In this document: positions 27,622 to 36,742 of the stretch, piece after piece
How the letters are laid out: every line of letters starts with the position of its first letter
How positions within the stretch are numbered: position 1 is the stretch's first letter
From: JBNKFV01 sp050290265
GTDB taxonomy: Bacteria > Pseudomonadota > Gammaproteobacteria > Pseudomonadales > Cellvibrionaceae
DNA length: 64,000 nucleotides
Assembly: GCA_050290265.1 (NCBI GenBank)
Contig: JBNKHI010000002.1
Location: 1-64,000 of the forward strand
Direction: 5' to 3'
Position numbers and translations under genes: made by a program
The notes under the pieces: model-generated
The model's input: the letters and a program-made list of their open reading frames with translations, nothing else
What the model was told of the DNA's origin: nothing
The model's database searches: none

Positions 27622-29292
27622 TTATTTACTGCCCAACATATCGCCAAACTGTGATTTCACGTACTGGTCTAAAAACCGTGAATTCTCTTGGGTCGCTCGT
27701 GCAGACTTATCGGTTACAGATGCCAGCCAAGCGCCAACAAAGGCCAGACTGAGTGACATAAGTGTTGGATATGCATACGGGTATATTGGCGACTCAAAAC
27801 CCAAGACACCCACCCATACCGTTGGTCCCAGAATGATGAGCACTACCGCCGAGATCATGCCAAACAGACCACCCACAATTGCGCCCCTAGTGGTAAAACC
27901 ACGCCAGTACAGAGCAAGGAACAAAACGGGAAAGTTAACGGAGGCAGCAATTGACGTAGCAATTACCGTCATGACGGCGATATTCTGCCCTTCAAAAACC
28001 AGGCTTAATAAAATACTGAGCAAACCCAAAACCAGCGTCGCTATTCTAAAAACGCGAACTTCATCCTTGTCGTTAACCTTGCCCTTCTTCCAGAGGGTAG
28101 CAAACAGATCATGAGATATTGTTGAGGCTGCAGCCATCATTAAGCCAGAGACTACAGCCAGGATAGTTGCAAAACTTACCGCAGCCATAAAGCCGTAAAA
28201 ATATTCACCGCCCAACACTTTCGACAGATGAATAGCGACCATATTGTTACCGCCAATTAGCTTCCCATCCACACCATGATATTCTGGATTATTCGTCAAG
28301 TAGGCTATCGCTCCCAGCCCTATGACAAACACTAAAATCATAAAAAACCCAGTAATACTAATAGCGACACCCGCAGAAATTCGAGCCTGACGAGCATCGG
28401 GCACAGTAAAAAATCGCATCATTAAGTGTGGAAAACCTGCTATGCCGCAAACAAATGCTAACTGCAAAGAGATCATAGAAATCGGATCGCTATAAAGTAA
28501 CCCTGGGCCCATAATCCCCTGCCCCATTGGATGCTCTCTGACAGCAGCACTCGCCAGTTTTACAAAGCTGAAATCATTAGCCATCAAGATAAGGAGACTT
28601 AGCAAGGTGGTCCCACCAATCAACAACGCAGCTTTAACTATTTGAATCCAGGTTGTAGCTAGCATCCCACCAAAGACGACATAGACAACCATTAGGCCTC
28701 CGACCAGAAAAACTGCAGCCGCGTAATTAATCCCAAACATCGATTGCACCAAGGTTCCTGCACCAACCATTTGGGCAATTAAGTAGGGAATGCATATCAC
28801 CAGTGTACTAAACGATGCGAGCAACCGAATCGGCACTTTTGCGAGTCGAAAGGACACAGCATCGGCAAATGTAAATCTTCCTAAGCGACGCAGAGGTTCT
28901 GCAATCACAAACAGCACTATGCCCCAACCCAACGTTAATCCCATACAGAATACCAACACATCTGCACCCGCCAAGTAGACTAAACCGGTCTGACCTAATA
29001 AGGCCGCAGCGGATAAAAAATCACCGGCAATGGCAACACCATTACGGGCACCACTAATCTTGCCGCCCGCCGCGTAAAATTCTTCAGCAGATTCCGTTCG
29101 CTTAGATGCCCATACGGTAATCAGTAATGTCATCGCCACAAACAGAAAGAAAACAACAATAGCAACACCGCTGACAGGCGCTTTCGTTTGATTAATTGAA
29201 CCGGGTTCTATAGCCAAGACTGAAGACGCAATGCTTGATAACGCTATAGTTAACAGTGGAGCTATCATTTTTTGTATCAGGTTAACACTCAC
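27622..29292 (-). CDS. sodium:solute symporter (SSS family, ActP-like)
   Basis: 556 residues, about 13 membrane helices. Family signatures: WASKRTESAEEFYAAGGKIS, then ARNGVAIAGDFLSAAALLG, and the long helix around ICGIAGFPHLMMRFFTVPD. ActP-type members carry acetate, pyruvate or other monocarboxylates with Na+ or H+. Here the operon partners suggest an aromatic or aliphatic acid. The GTG start overlaps the stop of the DUF485 gene (GTGA) and AGGAG lies 8 bases before it, as in classical DUF485-SSS pairs. Confidence 0.92.
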   Translation of the reverse strand: MSVNLIQKMIAPLLTIALSSIASSVLAIEPGSINQTKAPVSGVAIVVFFLFVAMTLLITVWASKRTESAEEFYAAGGKISGARNGVAIAGDFLSAAALLGQTGLVYLAGADVLVFCMGLTLGWGIVLFVIAEPLRRLGRFTFADAVSFRLAKVPIRLLASFSTLVICIPYLIAQMVGAGTLVQSMFGINYAAAVFLVGGLMVVYVVFGGMLATTWIQIVKAALLIGGTTLLSLLILMANDFSFVKLASAAVREHPMGQGIMGPGLLYSDPISMISLQLAFVCGIAGFPHLMMRFFTVPDARQARISAGVAISITGFFMILVFVIGLGAIAYLTNNPEYHGVDGKLIGGNNMVAIHLSKVLGGEYFYGFMAAVSFATILAVVSGLMMAAASTISHDLFATLWKKGKVNDKDEVRVFRIATLVLGLLSILLSLVFEGQNIAVMTVIATSIAASVNFPVLFLALYWRGFTTRGAIVGGLFGMISAVVLIILGPTVWVGVLGFESPIYPYAYPTLMSLSLAFVGAWLASVTDKSARATQENSRFLDQYVKSQFGDMLGSK

Positions 29293-29630
29293 GTTTTGGC
29301 TCCTGCTTTTAACAATTGCAATCGCTTTTTGGCGTCTTGTCTTGCAGTTTCAAAATAATTATTCATTACGTATAAATAAATAAGTGACACCAGAACAAAA
29401 AACACAATAAGGCTTAAACTGATTACCACACCATAGGTCACTACCCCGGATTCGGAAACAGTTGCACTGAACCACTCTGGTGAAAACACCGATATGATTC
29501 CATAGCCAAAAAACAAACAGGAAAATATTCCCGCCAGACCAAAAGCAAATAATTGTTGCAGGCGGCCAAGCTGTTTAAAGACAGGGTCGTCAACCAAAGA
29601 AACATCTACGGATTTACTGTCATCGTTCAT
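29289..29630 (-). CDS. DUF485 small membrane protein
   Basis: 113 residues with two membrane helices (LFAFGLAGIFSCLFFGYGII and VVISLSLIVFFVLVSLIYLYV) and a charged C-terminal tail. DUF485 proteins such as YjcH accompany ActP-type symporters. It is the first gene of the six-gene operon 29630-23845. Translation is coupled to the symporter by a 4-base overlap. Its exact function is unknown. Confidence 0.88.
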   Translation of the reverse strand: MNDDSKSVDVSLVDDPVFKQLGRLQQLFAFGLAGIFSCLFFGYGIISVFSPEWFSATVSESGVVTYGVVISLSLIVFFVLVSLIYLYVMNNYFETARQDAKKRLQLLKAGAKT

Positions 29631-29661
29631 TTATCCAGCCTCCAAAAGTTTTAAAAAACGA

Positions 29662-29691
29662 AAGGGTAGCCAAGTTTATTTGACTACCCTT
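29662..29691 (-). terminator. intrinsic terminator of the TonB receptor gene
   Basis: On the minus strand arms AAGGGTAG and CTACCCTT, extended by a mismatch and CAA/TTG, lie 15 bases after the receptor stop and are followed within three bases by TTTTTT. This separates the receptor transcript from the operon beginning at 29630. Confidence 0.8.
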
Positions 29692-29705
29692 CGCCAAGCT
29701 GGGGA

Positions 29706-32021
29706 TTAAAAGAAACGTTTTACGGACAAGTACATTTCTCGCGGACGCGCATACACACCTTCGGCAATACCGTAAGCATCATTTGTATCTGCAGAAATCA
29801 GGTACTCTTCATCAGTAATATTGGTTGCGCCGGCAATAACCTGCCATTGCTCGCTGGTGTCCAAAAACGTAAAGCTGACATTGGCAACATGGTAGCCAGG
29901 CTCACGAGTATAGGGTGAGTTGCGTGATTCATTTTCGAATTCGGAGGTATAACTCCAATCAAATCGCGGCGTTAAAGAACCAATATTTTCTATATCAAAG
30001 GCATAAGAAAGACCAAGATTAAATGTCCACCTAGGCGCCTTAAGCAATTTGTCGGCTACCGTAACCGATACAACCGAAGCGTCGATTTCTTTGTATTTCG
30101 CATCCAGGTAACCTGCACCGCCTTCAATCATCAACCCTCTAATGGGCGTAAAAGTAAGCTCCAGTTCAGCGCCAGACATTTCAGCTTCGGCTGCATTACC
30201 CGTAACAGTGTTGGAAACATTAGGAGGGTTAAAGCTGACCTGAATATCGGTATAAGAAGAATCAAACACAGCTCCGTTTAAGCGCAACCCTTGTTCCGGC
30301 CATTCCGCTTTAAAGCCAAGCTCATATGTATCGACGTATTCGGGATCAAACGTTAACGGCTTTCCACCTTCCATCGGTCGCTGATAGCGCTGAGTAAAGC
30401 CACCACTTTTAAAACCTTTGGAAAACGACCCATAGACCATAACGTCATCGCTGATATCGTATGCAAGAATAGCCCGCGGTGTAAATTCAGAAAAAGACTG
30501 TGTTGACTCGACTTTATCCAACAAGCGCAATCCGGCCGGTGGGGCACCGGGCACGGGTGTATCCAGGTAGTATTGATCCGGTGTAAAACGCTTGGTTTCT
30601 TCGGTGTAGCGTCCCCCCAAGGTTAAAGCCAGTCTTTCAGTGAGCGCATAGGTAGCTTCACCAAAAAAGGCGAAGTTGTCGTTATCAACGGAACCCCCTG
30701 AGAGCTGCCTAAAAATGGAGGTATCCAACGTGTTCGGATTGTCCGCTTGCTCTTCAAAGTAGTAAGCGCCCATTACCCAGTCAAGGCTGTTATCAAAAGA
30801 TGAGCCGGACAATTGAAACTCCTGACTCAACTGCTCCTGTTTCATACCGTCTGTGCTGTGGAATATTACCAGGGGTGAATGGTCTGCATTCCGTGCAAAA
30901 AACGCATCCAGCTCACGGTAAGCAGTGATAGACGTAAAGAGAATATCTTCACTTAACTGCCAATTTGCTGTGAAGGATAAACCCCATGACTCCATTTCTG
31001 ATTTCGAGGGACCGGTTTCATTGGTTTCATATAAACCAGACGTTTCCCATTGGCTGTTATAGCAAAGTGGGTTACCAAAAGCTGAGGCTGGCGCATTACC
31101 GGTACCTGGCCCAGCAAAGTTCTCATAACATCCAGGCGTTCGGTCGTTGTATAGCGCCGCGAAGGGAAAGCCAGCCGCATTAATATTGATCGGTACATTC
31201 GGCGCAGATTCCTCGTCTTCTTTCGTATAGTCTGCAATAAGGCGTAACTTAACGTCATCATTAGGCTCAAAAATTACTTTTGCCCGCGCCGCCTTGGTAT
31301 TTTCATCGCCTAATTTTATGCCGTCTTGTAAACGGGTGACGTAACCATCGCGCTGTTTACTTAGCAACGCTACATTCGCACGCCACTGATCATTAATGGG
31401 TAAATCGACGGTTGCGCTGACATCGATTCGCGAGTCCGCACCCACTACCACCGTACCGTTACCGCCCAGTTCAGTGCCAGGTTCCTTTGATGTGATATTG
31501 ATCGCACCGCCAATAGTATTTCGGCCAAACAACGTACCCTGAGGCCCACGCAAAATCTCGATGCGCTCTAGATCCAACAAGTCCAGTACCGCGCCTACAC
31601 TACGTGCGTAATAAACACCGTCGACGTAGATTCCCACACCTGGGTCAGTATTGGGTGTGAAATCATTTTGACCCACACCGCGTATAAACACTGTTGCCGC
31701 AGAAGAACTTCCAGAAATAGGAGCGGCCACATTAAACACCATATTTGGTGTCAGATCACCCACGTTGGATACATCAGACAAACCGCGTTGCTCTAGCCCT
31801 TCACCCGTGAACGCTGCAACGGAAATAGGGGTATCCTGTAAACTTTCTTCGCGTTTTCGGGCGGTAACCGTTATCTCTTCTAACAGTGACTCGCCTCCGG
31901 CATATGCGGTATTCGGCATGGCTACCGTAGAAGCAATAGCCAACATATTTCCAAGCGCAACAGCTTTACTTAATCTGCTACGCACAATAAATTTTACTGC
32001 CTCTTTACAACTACTGGTCAT
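29706..32021 (-). CDS. TonB-dependent outer-membrane receptor
   Basis: 771 residues from the ATG at 32021, chosen because GGGAGAGAG stands 4-5 bases before it; an upstream ATG nine codons earlier lacks such a site. Long signal region ending NTAYAG, TonB-box-like LEEITVTARKREESLQDTPI, plug with FIRGVGQNDFTPNTDPGVGI and ILRGPQGTLFGRNTIGGA, and a barrel ending REMYLSVKRFF. Paralogue of the receptor at 20.3-22.6 kb through plug and barrel. It may import the aromatic handled by the next operon, but ligand prediction is not possible. Confidence 0.93.
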   Translation of the reverse strand: MTSSCKEAVKFIVRSRLSKAVALGNMLAIASTVAMPNTAYAGGESLLEEITVTARKREESLQDTPISVAAFTGEGLEQRGLSDVSNVGDLTPNMVFNVAAPISGSSSAATVFIRGVGQNDFTPNTDPGVGIYVDGVYYARSVGAVLDLLDLERIEILRGPQGTLFGRNTIGGAINITSKEPGTELGGNGTVVVGADSRIDVSATVDLPINDQWRANVALLSKQRDGYVTRLQDGIKLGDENTKAARAKVIFEPNDDVKLRLIADYTKEDEESAPNVPININAAGFPFAALYNDRTPGCYENFAGPGTGNAPASAFGNPLCYNSQWETSGLYETNETGPSKSEMESWGLSFTANWQLSEDILFTSITAYRELDAFFARNADHSPLVIFHSTDGMKQEQLSQEFQLSGSSFDNSLDWVMGAYYFEEQADNPNTLDTSIFRQLSGGSVDNDNFAFFGEATYALTERLALTLGGRYTEETKRFTPDQYYLDTPVPGAPPAGLRLLDKVESTQSFSEFTPRAILAYDISDDVMVYGSFSKGFKSGGFTQRYQRPMEGGKPLTFDPEYVDTYELGFKAEWPEQGLRLNGAVFDSSYTDIQVSFNPPNVSNTVTGNAAEAEMSGAELELTFTPIRGLMIEGGAGYLDAKYKEIDASVVSVTVADKLLKAPRWTFNLGLSYAFDIENIGSLTPRFDWSYTSEFENESRNSPYTREPGYHVANVSFTFLDTSEQWQVIAGATNITDEEYLISADTNDAYGIAEGVYARPREMYLSVKRFF

Positions 32022-32691
32022 TTGCTCTCTCCCGGTTTTATTTATCAACTAAAGATATTTTCTCGTTATGTGATAATAAAACCACCATGCATGATCTATA
32101 TCAATACAAATTTTATAGCTTTTATCTTAATATGATACTTTTATAATATAAAAATTTTGAGCTCTTATAGCCATAAAGAATAAAGAGATATGTTTTCAAG
32201 TTGCCAAGCGCTCTGGAGCCCACGTATTACGCGGCTTTCGCACAACTGAACCTAAAGCATTCTACTTCCACAAGGTGAGTCGCCTATTGAGCGTCAAATC
32301 ACACAATTCTGACATTGTGATAAAAACGCAAAAAGCGATACCAACGACAATGAAATAGCACGCACAGGCAACATCGTGTTTCAGATCCAGCAAATTAGGA
32401 TCTACTGCGAGGGATAGGGACAACAGGCTGCACAGGAATAGAAAGACTTATCGCAACTTATCGGGCGACTCACATGTGGGAGCACGAAACCAGCTCAAGC
32501 TTTGCCCGCTTAATTTGTCGCGAGCCGCTCAGCGCTCTTCCAAGCGAAAAAGCTCCCGTACAGAAAGAATCTCACGACTAACGTTCTTCACGGTATCAGG
32601 TAGGACAGGAACAGATGGGGTAAGGGTTAAAGCGTCGCAGGTTAGCGACGCTTTAACCCTTAGTGAAATTCAAGTCGGTATTGAGATAACG
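32022..32691. other. intergenic region upstream of the receptor gene
   Basis: About 670 bases. The left part (32040-32160) is extremely AT-rich and includes the perfect palindrome TTTTATAATATAAAA at 32139-32153, a candidate promoter or operator for the receptor gene. The middle has no recognised feature. The right end holds the long hairpin at 32621-32662. A short plus-strand frame at 32476-32700 runs through that hairpin and is not credible. Confidence 0.45.
32621..32662 (-). terminator. 18-bp perfect hairpin after the aldehyde dehydrogenase gene
   Basis: Arms TAAGGGTTAAAGCGTCGC (32621-32638) and GCGACGCTTTAACCCTTA (32645-32662) pair perfectly around a 6-base loop AGGTTA. It begins 29 bases after the stop of the gene ending at 32692. 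There is no T tract on either side, so it may be a Rho-assisted end, an RNA-stability hairpin or a repeat element. Confidence 0.55.
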
Positions 32692-34212
32692 TTACGCTAA
32701 ACCAAGAATAACGGTCTTAGTTTCGGTGTAGGCTTCAACCCCATCGCGACCGTTTTCCCGGCCCCAACCAGAGTCTTTCATACCACCCATAGGAATAGCC
32801 GGATCAACACCAGGTGGACCACCATTAATGCGTACGGTACCCGACTTGATATAGCGACTCAGATTAATGGCTTTGGTGACATCCTTACTCCACACACTGG
32901 CATTCAAACCATAGCGAGTGTCGTTCGCCAGCCCCGCCAACGCGGCTAGATCATCGTTATCAGCGAACGACATCACACAAAGTACTGGGCCAAAAATTTC
33001 TTCGTCGACAATTTTCATACCCGGCTTGGTATCGGTAAACACCGTAGGCTCGATAAAAAACCCTTGCTCGCCTACACGACCACCGCCCGCTACAAGCGTT
33101 GCACCTTCAGCTTTACCGCTATCGATATAGCTCATGACTCGATCAAACTGAACCTGACTAATCACGGGCCCCATCATCGTACCAGGCTCTAGACCTCCGC
33201 CGACTTTTAGGTTCTTAGCAAAGCCACAAATGGCCGCAACCAATGCATCATGAATACTCTCATGAACAAACAGGCGCGAGCCCGCCGCACAAATTTGGCC
33301 ACTATTGGCAAAAATGCCCATAGCAATTGCTGGTGCCACTTTTGCCACATCAACATCGTCGAAAACAATCACCGGGGACTTCCCCCCCAGTTCCAGAGTC
33401 AGCCTTGTCATGGAGTCTGACACTGAACGGATAATGGATTTACCCACGGCAGTTGAACCGGTAAAGGAAATTTTATCGATCAACGGATGCTGCACCAACG
33501 CCGAACCCGCATCAGCCCCATAACCGGTGACAATATTTACAACACCTTCTGGAAACCCTGCCTCGATAATGAGCGCTGCTAAATGACACGCACTCAGAGA
33601 AGATTGCTCAGCAGGCTTTAAGACCACTGTACACCCTGCAGCCAACGCCGGCGCAATTTTACTGACAGTCATTACAAACGGAACATTCCAGGGCACAATG
33701 GCCCCTACCACACCGATTGGCTCGCGGGTTGTGTAAGCCATAGACCCTGTGCCAGACGTTGCTGGCGCAACAGTCTCGCCATAAATCTTGGTGGCCCAAC
33801 CCGCGTTATAACGCAATTGACCAACCGCTCCCAACACTGAACCAAAGCGTGCCATCATAAAGGGCATACCGTTATCCAGTGACTCGGTTACCGCTAATTG
33901 TTCTGCATCTCGCTCGATAAGATCGGCTAGTTTATTCAGCAACACCCCACGCTGCAGAGGAGGCATCGCGGCCCAAGCGCCAGAAAAGGCTTTATGTGCC
34001 GACTTCACTGCCGCATCAATATCATCCGCAGCGCCAGCAGCAATTGCACCTAACCGCTCTTCTGTTGCGGGGTTAAAAACATCAATGGTTGCTCCGGATG
34101 CTGCCGGAACCCATTGACCGTCAATCAATAACTGACAAGGTTGCTGTGCGTATTTTTCTTTTATCAACGCAACAGTTTCTTGCGAAAACGGTGGTTGTTG
34201 AGGCTGACTCAT
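32692..34212 (-). CDS. aldehyde dehydrogenase (NAD(P)+)
   Basis: 506 residues of the ALDH superfamily. Motifs: PWNVPFVMTVSKIAPALAAG, oxyanion KPAEQSSLSA, FTGSTAVGKSI, general-base glutamate in LELGGKSPVIVF, nucleophile cysteine in NSGQICAAGSRLFV, and EEIFGPVLCVM. Cytosolic. It is the last gene after DUF3237 and the GMC oxidoreductase (63-base gap), so it probably oxidises the aldehyde made by the GMC enzyme. Substrate not readable from sequence. Confidence 0.93.
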   Translation of the reverse strand: MSQPQQPPFSQETVALIKEKYAQQPCQLLIDGQWVPAASGATIDVFNPATEERLGAIAAGAADDIDAAVKSAHKAFSGAWAAMPPLQRGVLLNKLADLIERDAEQLAVTESLDNGMPFMMARFGSVLGAVGQLRYNAGWATKIYGETVAPATSGTGSMAYTTREPIGVVGAIVPWNVPFVMTVSKIAPALAAGCTVVLKPAEQSSLSACHLAALIIEAGFPEGVVNIVTGYGADAGSALVQHPLIDKISFTGSTAVGKSIIRSVSDSMTRLTLELGGKSPVIVFDDVDVAKVAPAIAMGIFANSGQICAAGSRLFVHESIHDALVAAICGFAKNLKVGGGLEPGTMMGPVISQVQFDRVMSYIDSGKAEGATLVAGGGRVGEQGFFIEPTVFTDTKPGMKIVDEEIFGPVLCVMSFADNDDLAALAGLANDTRYGLNASVWSKDVTKAINLSRYIKSGTVRINGGPPGVDPAIPMGGMKDSGWGRENGRDGVEAYTETKTVILGLA

Positions 34213-34275
34213 ATTTCTACCTTTATAGAATTGCGCAGTGTTTTAAATGTAAATACCAACACCACTTACGTTATC

Positions 34276-35925
34276 TTATGGCTTTCCTGGGATATGCAGC
34301 GCTGGCAACGGAGGTTTTCCGGCAATAATATCAGCGGCTTTTTCGGCAATCATGATTGTTGGGCCGTTGGTGTTTGCACCTGGTACTGTCGGCATTACCG
34401 AAGCATCCACTACACGCAGGCCTTCCAGGCCGTAAACTTTCAACTCTGGATCAACCACGCTCATCGCATCTTTACCCATTTTGCAAGTTCCCACGGGGTG
34501 CTGGGTAACTTGTGACTGCTGACGGATATGTTCGATCAGCTGCTCATCCTGCACGTGCTCGCTACCTGGCAATATTTCGCTGCCAATTAAATCCGCTTGC
34601 GGCTGCGTACTATAAATTTTCCGCACCGCTTTTATGCCACGAATAGCCGTGTCGATATCCGCTTTTTCGGCGAAGTTATTTAGCGTAATTGCCGGAGAAT
34701 CTTCTGCACGGTTAGATCGCAGCTCTACCCAACCACGGCTTTCCGGGTGCAATAAGATAACGTCGGCAGTCACAACATCCTGCTGGCGTTTCACCACACC
34801 CGGAAACCACATATGTGCATCCATACGCACTGGGTTACACCAGAGTTGGATATCCGGTTGAGACAAATCTTCGCGGCTGCGCAACATTGGGTTACAACTG
34901 TTAACCTGATTCGCAAAGGGACCAGTACCGAACAAGCACCAGCGCAATACGCTCGCAGCCACGCGGTCAAAACGAAGCTCATTCAAAAAACTTACCGGTT
35001 TTTTTAACGTAAAATGCATCGGCACTCGCGGGTGTTCCGACAGGTTACGACCAACACCGGGTAAATCATGCAGTACCTCTATGCCTTTATCTTGCAGGTG
35101 CGCAGCAGGACCCACTCCCGATAACATAAGTAATTGCGGCGAATTAAATGCGCCACCGGCTAACAGAACTTCGCCACTATCTTTTGCGTGGGCACTAACC
35201 AAATTATCAGATACTTTATACTCAACTCCGACAGCTTTTTTGCCGGAGAATAGAATCCGCTGGGCTAGAGCGCCACTAATGACCGTTAAATTCGAACGAT
35301 CCATCACCGGCTCCAGATAAGCTCTGGCGGTACTACAGCGACGCCCCTTCTTGTCGATGGTTAATTCACCGCGACTAAAACCTTCCTCATTATCGCCATG
35401 AATATCGTAAGTCACGTTATAACCTGCCGATTCGGCAGTGTTCATTAATGGCTGATGCAAAAGACGCTGATCATCGACCTGGACAATAGTTAACGGACCA
35501 CTATCACCATGGTACTGATTAGCACCCCGCCAACTGCTTTCCATTTTTTTAAAATAGGGCAACACATCACTGTAACCCCACCCATCACAACCCATTGATT
35601 TCCACGTTTCAAAATCAAGGCTGTGGCCACGCATAAAAATCATGCCGTTAATCGAGGAGGAGCCACCCAGCAACTTGCCCCGCGGCATAATAATTTGACG
35701 TCCATATAAATGCGGTTCAGGTTCAGATTTATAAAACCAAATATATTTAGGCTTACGTAAAGCCTTCAAAAACCCTAACGGCATATCAATAAGAAAATGC
35801 TTATGGGAATGCCCTGCTTCAAGCAACAGAACCTGTTTGGATGGATCCTCGGAGAGGCGATTGGCCAACACACACCCTGCTGAGCCGGCCCCCACAATAA
35901 TGTAATCGTAGGCTAGTTGATTCAT
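34276..35925 (-). CDS. GMC family FAD-dependent alcohol oxidoreductase
   Basis: 549 residues from the ATG at 35925; the frame is open 11 codons further, but GMC proteins normally begin a few residues before YDYIIVGAGSAGCVLANRL, as here. Other motifs: LLLEAGHSHKHF, GKLLGGSSSINGMIFMRG, GGAFNSPQLLMLSGVGP and the C-terminal HPVGTCKMG followed by VVDASVMPTVPGANTNGP, with the catalytic His-Asn pair. GMC members include choline and long-chain alcohol dehydrogenases, and Sphingobium HpvZ, which oxidises a beta-ether-derived alcohol. Neighbouring GST genes make the last option interesting. No strong ribosome site is visible. Confidence 0.92.
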   Translation of the reverse strand: MNQLAYDYIIVGAGSAGCVLANRLSEDPSKQVLLLEAGHSHKHFLIDMPLGFLKALRKPKYIWFYKSEPEPHLYGRQIIMPRGKLLGGSSSINGMIFMRGHSLDFETWKSMGCDGWGYSDVLPYFKKMESSWRGANQYHGDSGPLTIVQVDDQRLLHQPLMNTAESAGYNVTYDIHGDNEEGFSRGELTIDKKGRRCSTARAYLEPVMDRSNLTVISGALAQRILFSGKKAVGVEYKVSDNLVSAHAKDSGEVLLAGGAFNSPQLLMLSGVGPAAHLQDKGIEVLHDLPGVGRNLSEHPRVPMHFTLKKPVSFLNELRFDRVAASVLRWCLFGTGPFANQVNSCNPMLRSREDLSQPDIQLWCNPVRMDAHMWFPGVVKRQQDVVTADVILLHPESRGWVELRSNRAEDSPAITLNNFAEKADIDTAIRGIKAVRKIYSTQPQADLIGSEILPGSEHVQDEQLIEHIRQQSQVTQHPVGTCKMGKDAMSVVDPELKVYGLEGLRVVDASVMPTVPGANTNGPTIMIAEKAADIIAGKPPLPALHIPGKP

Positions 35926-35989
35926 AACGTATTTTGCCAAAAGAAAATTGCAGCACAAATCAGTGCAAGCACTTGCCTGATAATTAAAT

Positions 35990-36484
35990 TTATTTCACAC
36001 AAAAATAATGAATACAGTTTGCGCCTGGCGTTTTTTCTGCAACACCAACAAAAATATGTTTACTCAGCCAATCGTGTGGTCCGGCTGGCACATCAAATTT
36101 TGGGCTTACACGCATATAATATTCAGAGAAATCAACCGGCTCATTGCGTTTTTGTTTTTCCAATACTTCATCAGAAGCCCAGCGATAACCACGGTTCTGC
36201 ATGTAGATATCAGTGCCATCATCCAGCTTAAGCATATACCGCGCATCAAAATCGATAACATTATCCTGCCGTATTAAGGGCCAGTCACCGCCACTCATCG
36301 GCACCACAATACCACTAATTTTGCCGCTAATAGTGCCTTCTTTTGCATAAACTGCAGCACGTACCTGTCCGGTTACCGTTGGCTTCAAGTAGGTAGCAGA
36401 CGTCAACGTAATGGCAATAGAGAATGCATATTCCAGCTCAGGTTGGAATGGGTGCTTGTCGTTAGTCACAGGATTATTCTCCAT
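35990..36484 (-). CDS. DUF3237 family protein
   Basis: 164 residues, no signal peptide. Family-type features: LEYAFSIAITLTSATYLKP, GKISGIVVPMSGGDW, VIDFDARYMLKLDDGTDIYM, NRGYR and YYMRVSPKFDVPAGPHDWLS, then IFVGVAEK. The fold is a beta-barrel of unknown function, often found beside aromatic or terpenoid degradation genes. GGAG lies 6 bases before the ATG. It is the first gene of the DUF3237-GMC-ALDH operon and is divergent from the GST genes across a 258-base region. Confidence 0.85.
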   Translation of the reverse strand: MENNPVTNDKHPFQPELEYAFSIAITLTSATYLKPTVTGQVRAAVYAKEGTISGKISGIVVPMSGGDWPLIRQDNVIDFDARYMLKLDDGTDIYMQNRGYRWASDEVLEKQKRNEPVDFSEYYMRVSPKFDVPAGPHDWLSKHIFVGVAEKTPGANCIHYFCVK

Positions 36485-36545
36485 AAGGATCTCCTCATTA
36501 TTATGATATTTTCAAAACCCAGCAAAACTTCAACAGACAAGCATA

Positions 36546-36559
36546 ATATCGATATATCG
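36546..36559. promoter_or_regulatory. overlapping palindromes in the divergent DUF3237/GST region
   Basis: ATATCGATAT (36546-36555) and CGATATATCG (36550-36559) overlap. Such symmetry between divergent operons is a candidate operator, but short AT-rich palindromes also occur by chance. Confidence 0.25.
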
Positions 36560-36668
36560 TTGCCTAGACAACAAATTGAATGCACGCCAAAGGGGTACAG
36601 CCGGTCCACTGGGGCTTGCGACCAAATTGAAACCCCCCGTTCCAACAGAAGGTATTGCGCTAGATCAT

Positions 36669-36697
36669 TTGACAGGAAATAATTCCATGAATAATAA
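36669..36697 (+). promoter_or_regulatory. putative sigma70 promoter of the GST genes
   Basis: Exact TTGACA at 36669-36674, then AATAAT at 36690-36695 (15-base spacer) or TAATAA at 36692-36697 (17-base spacer). The spacer holds GGAAATAATTCC, which has GGAA/TTCC arms and could be an operator. The first GST start codon is at 36743. Confidence 0.4.
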
Positions 36698-36742
36698 AAA
36701 CGAGCAGCCGACCCATTGGCTTGCAAAAATAAAGGCAAAAAT

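Noticed and set aside
32476..32700. 74-codon plus-strand frame
   Set aside because: It crosses the 18-bp hairpin and enters the 3' end of the aldehyde dehydrogenase gene on the other strand.
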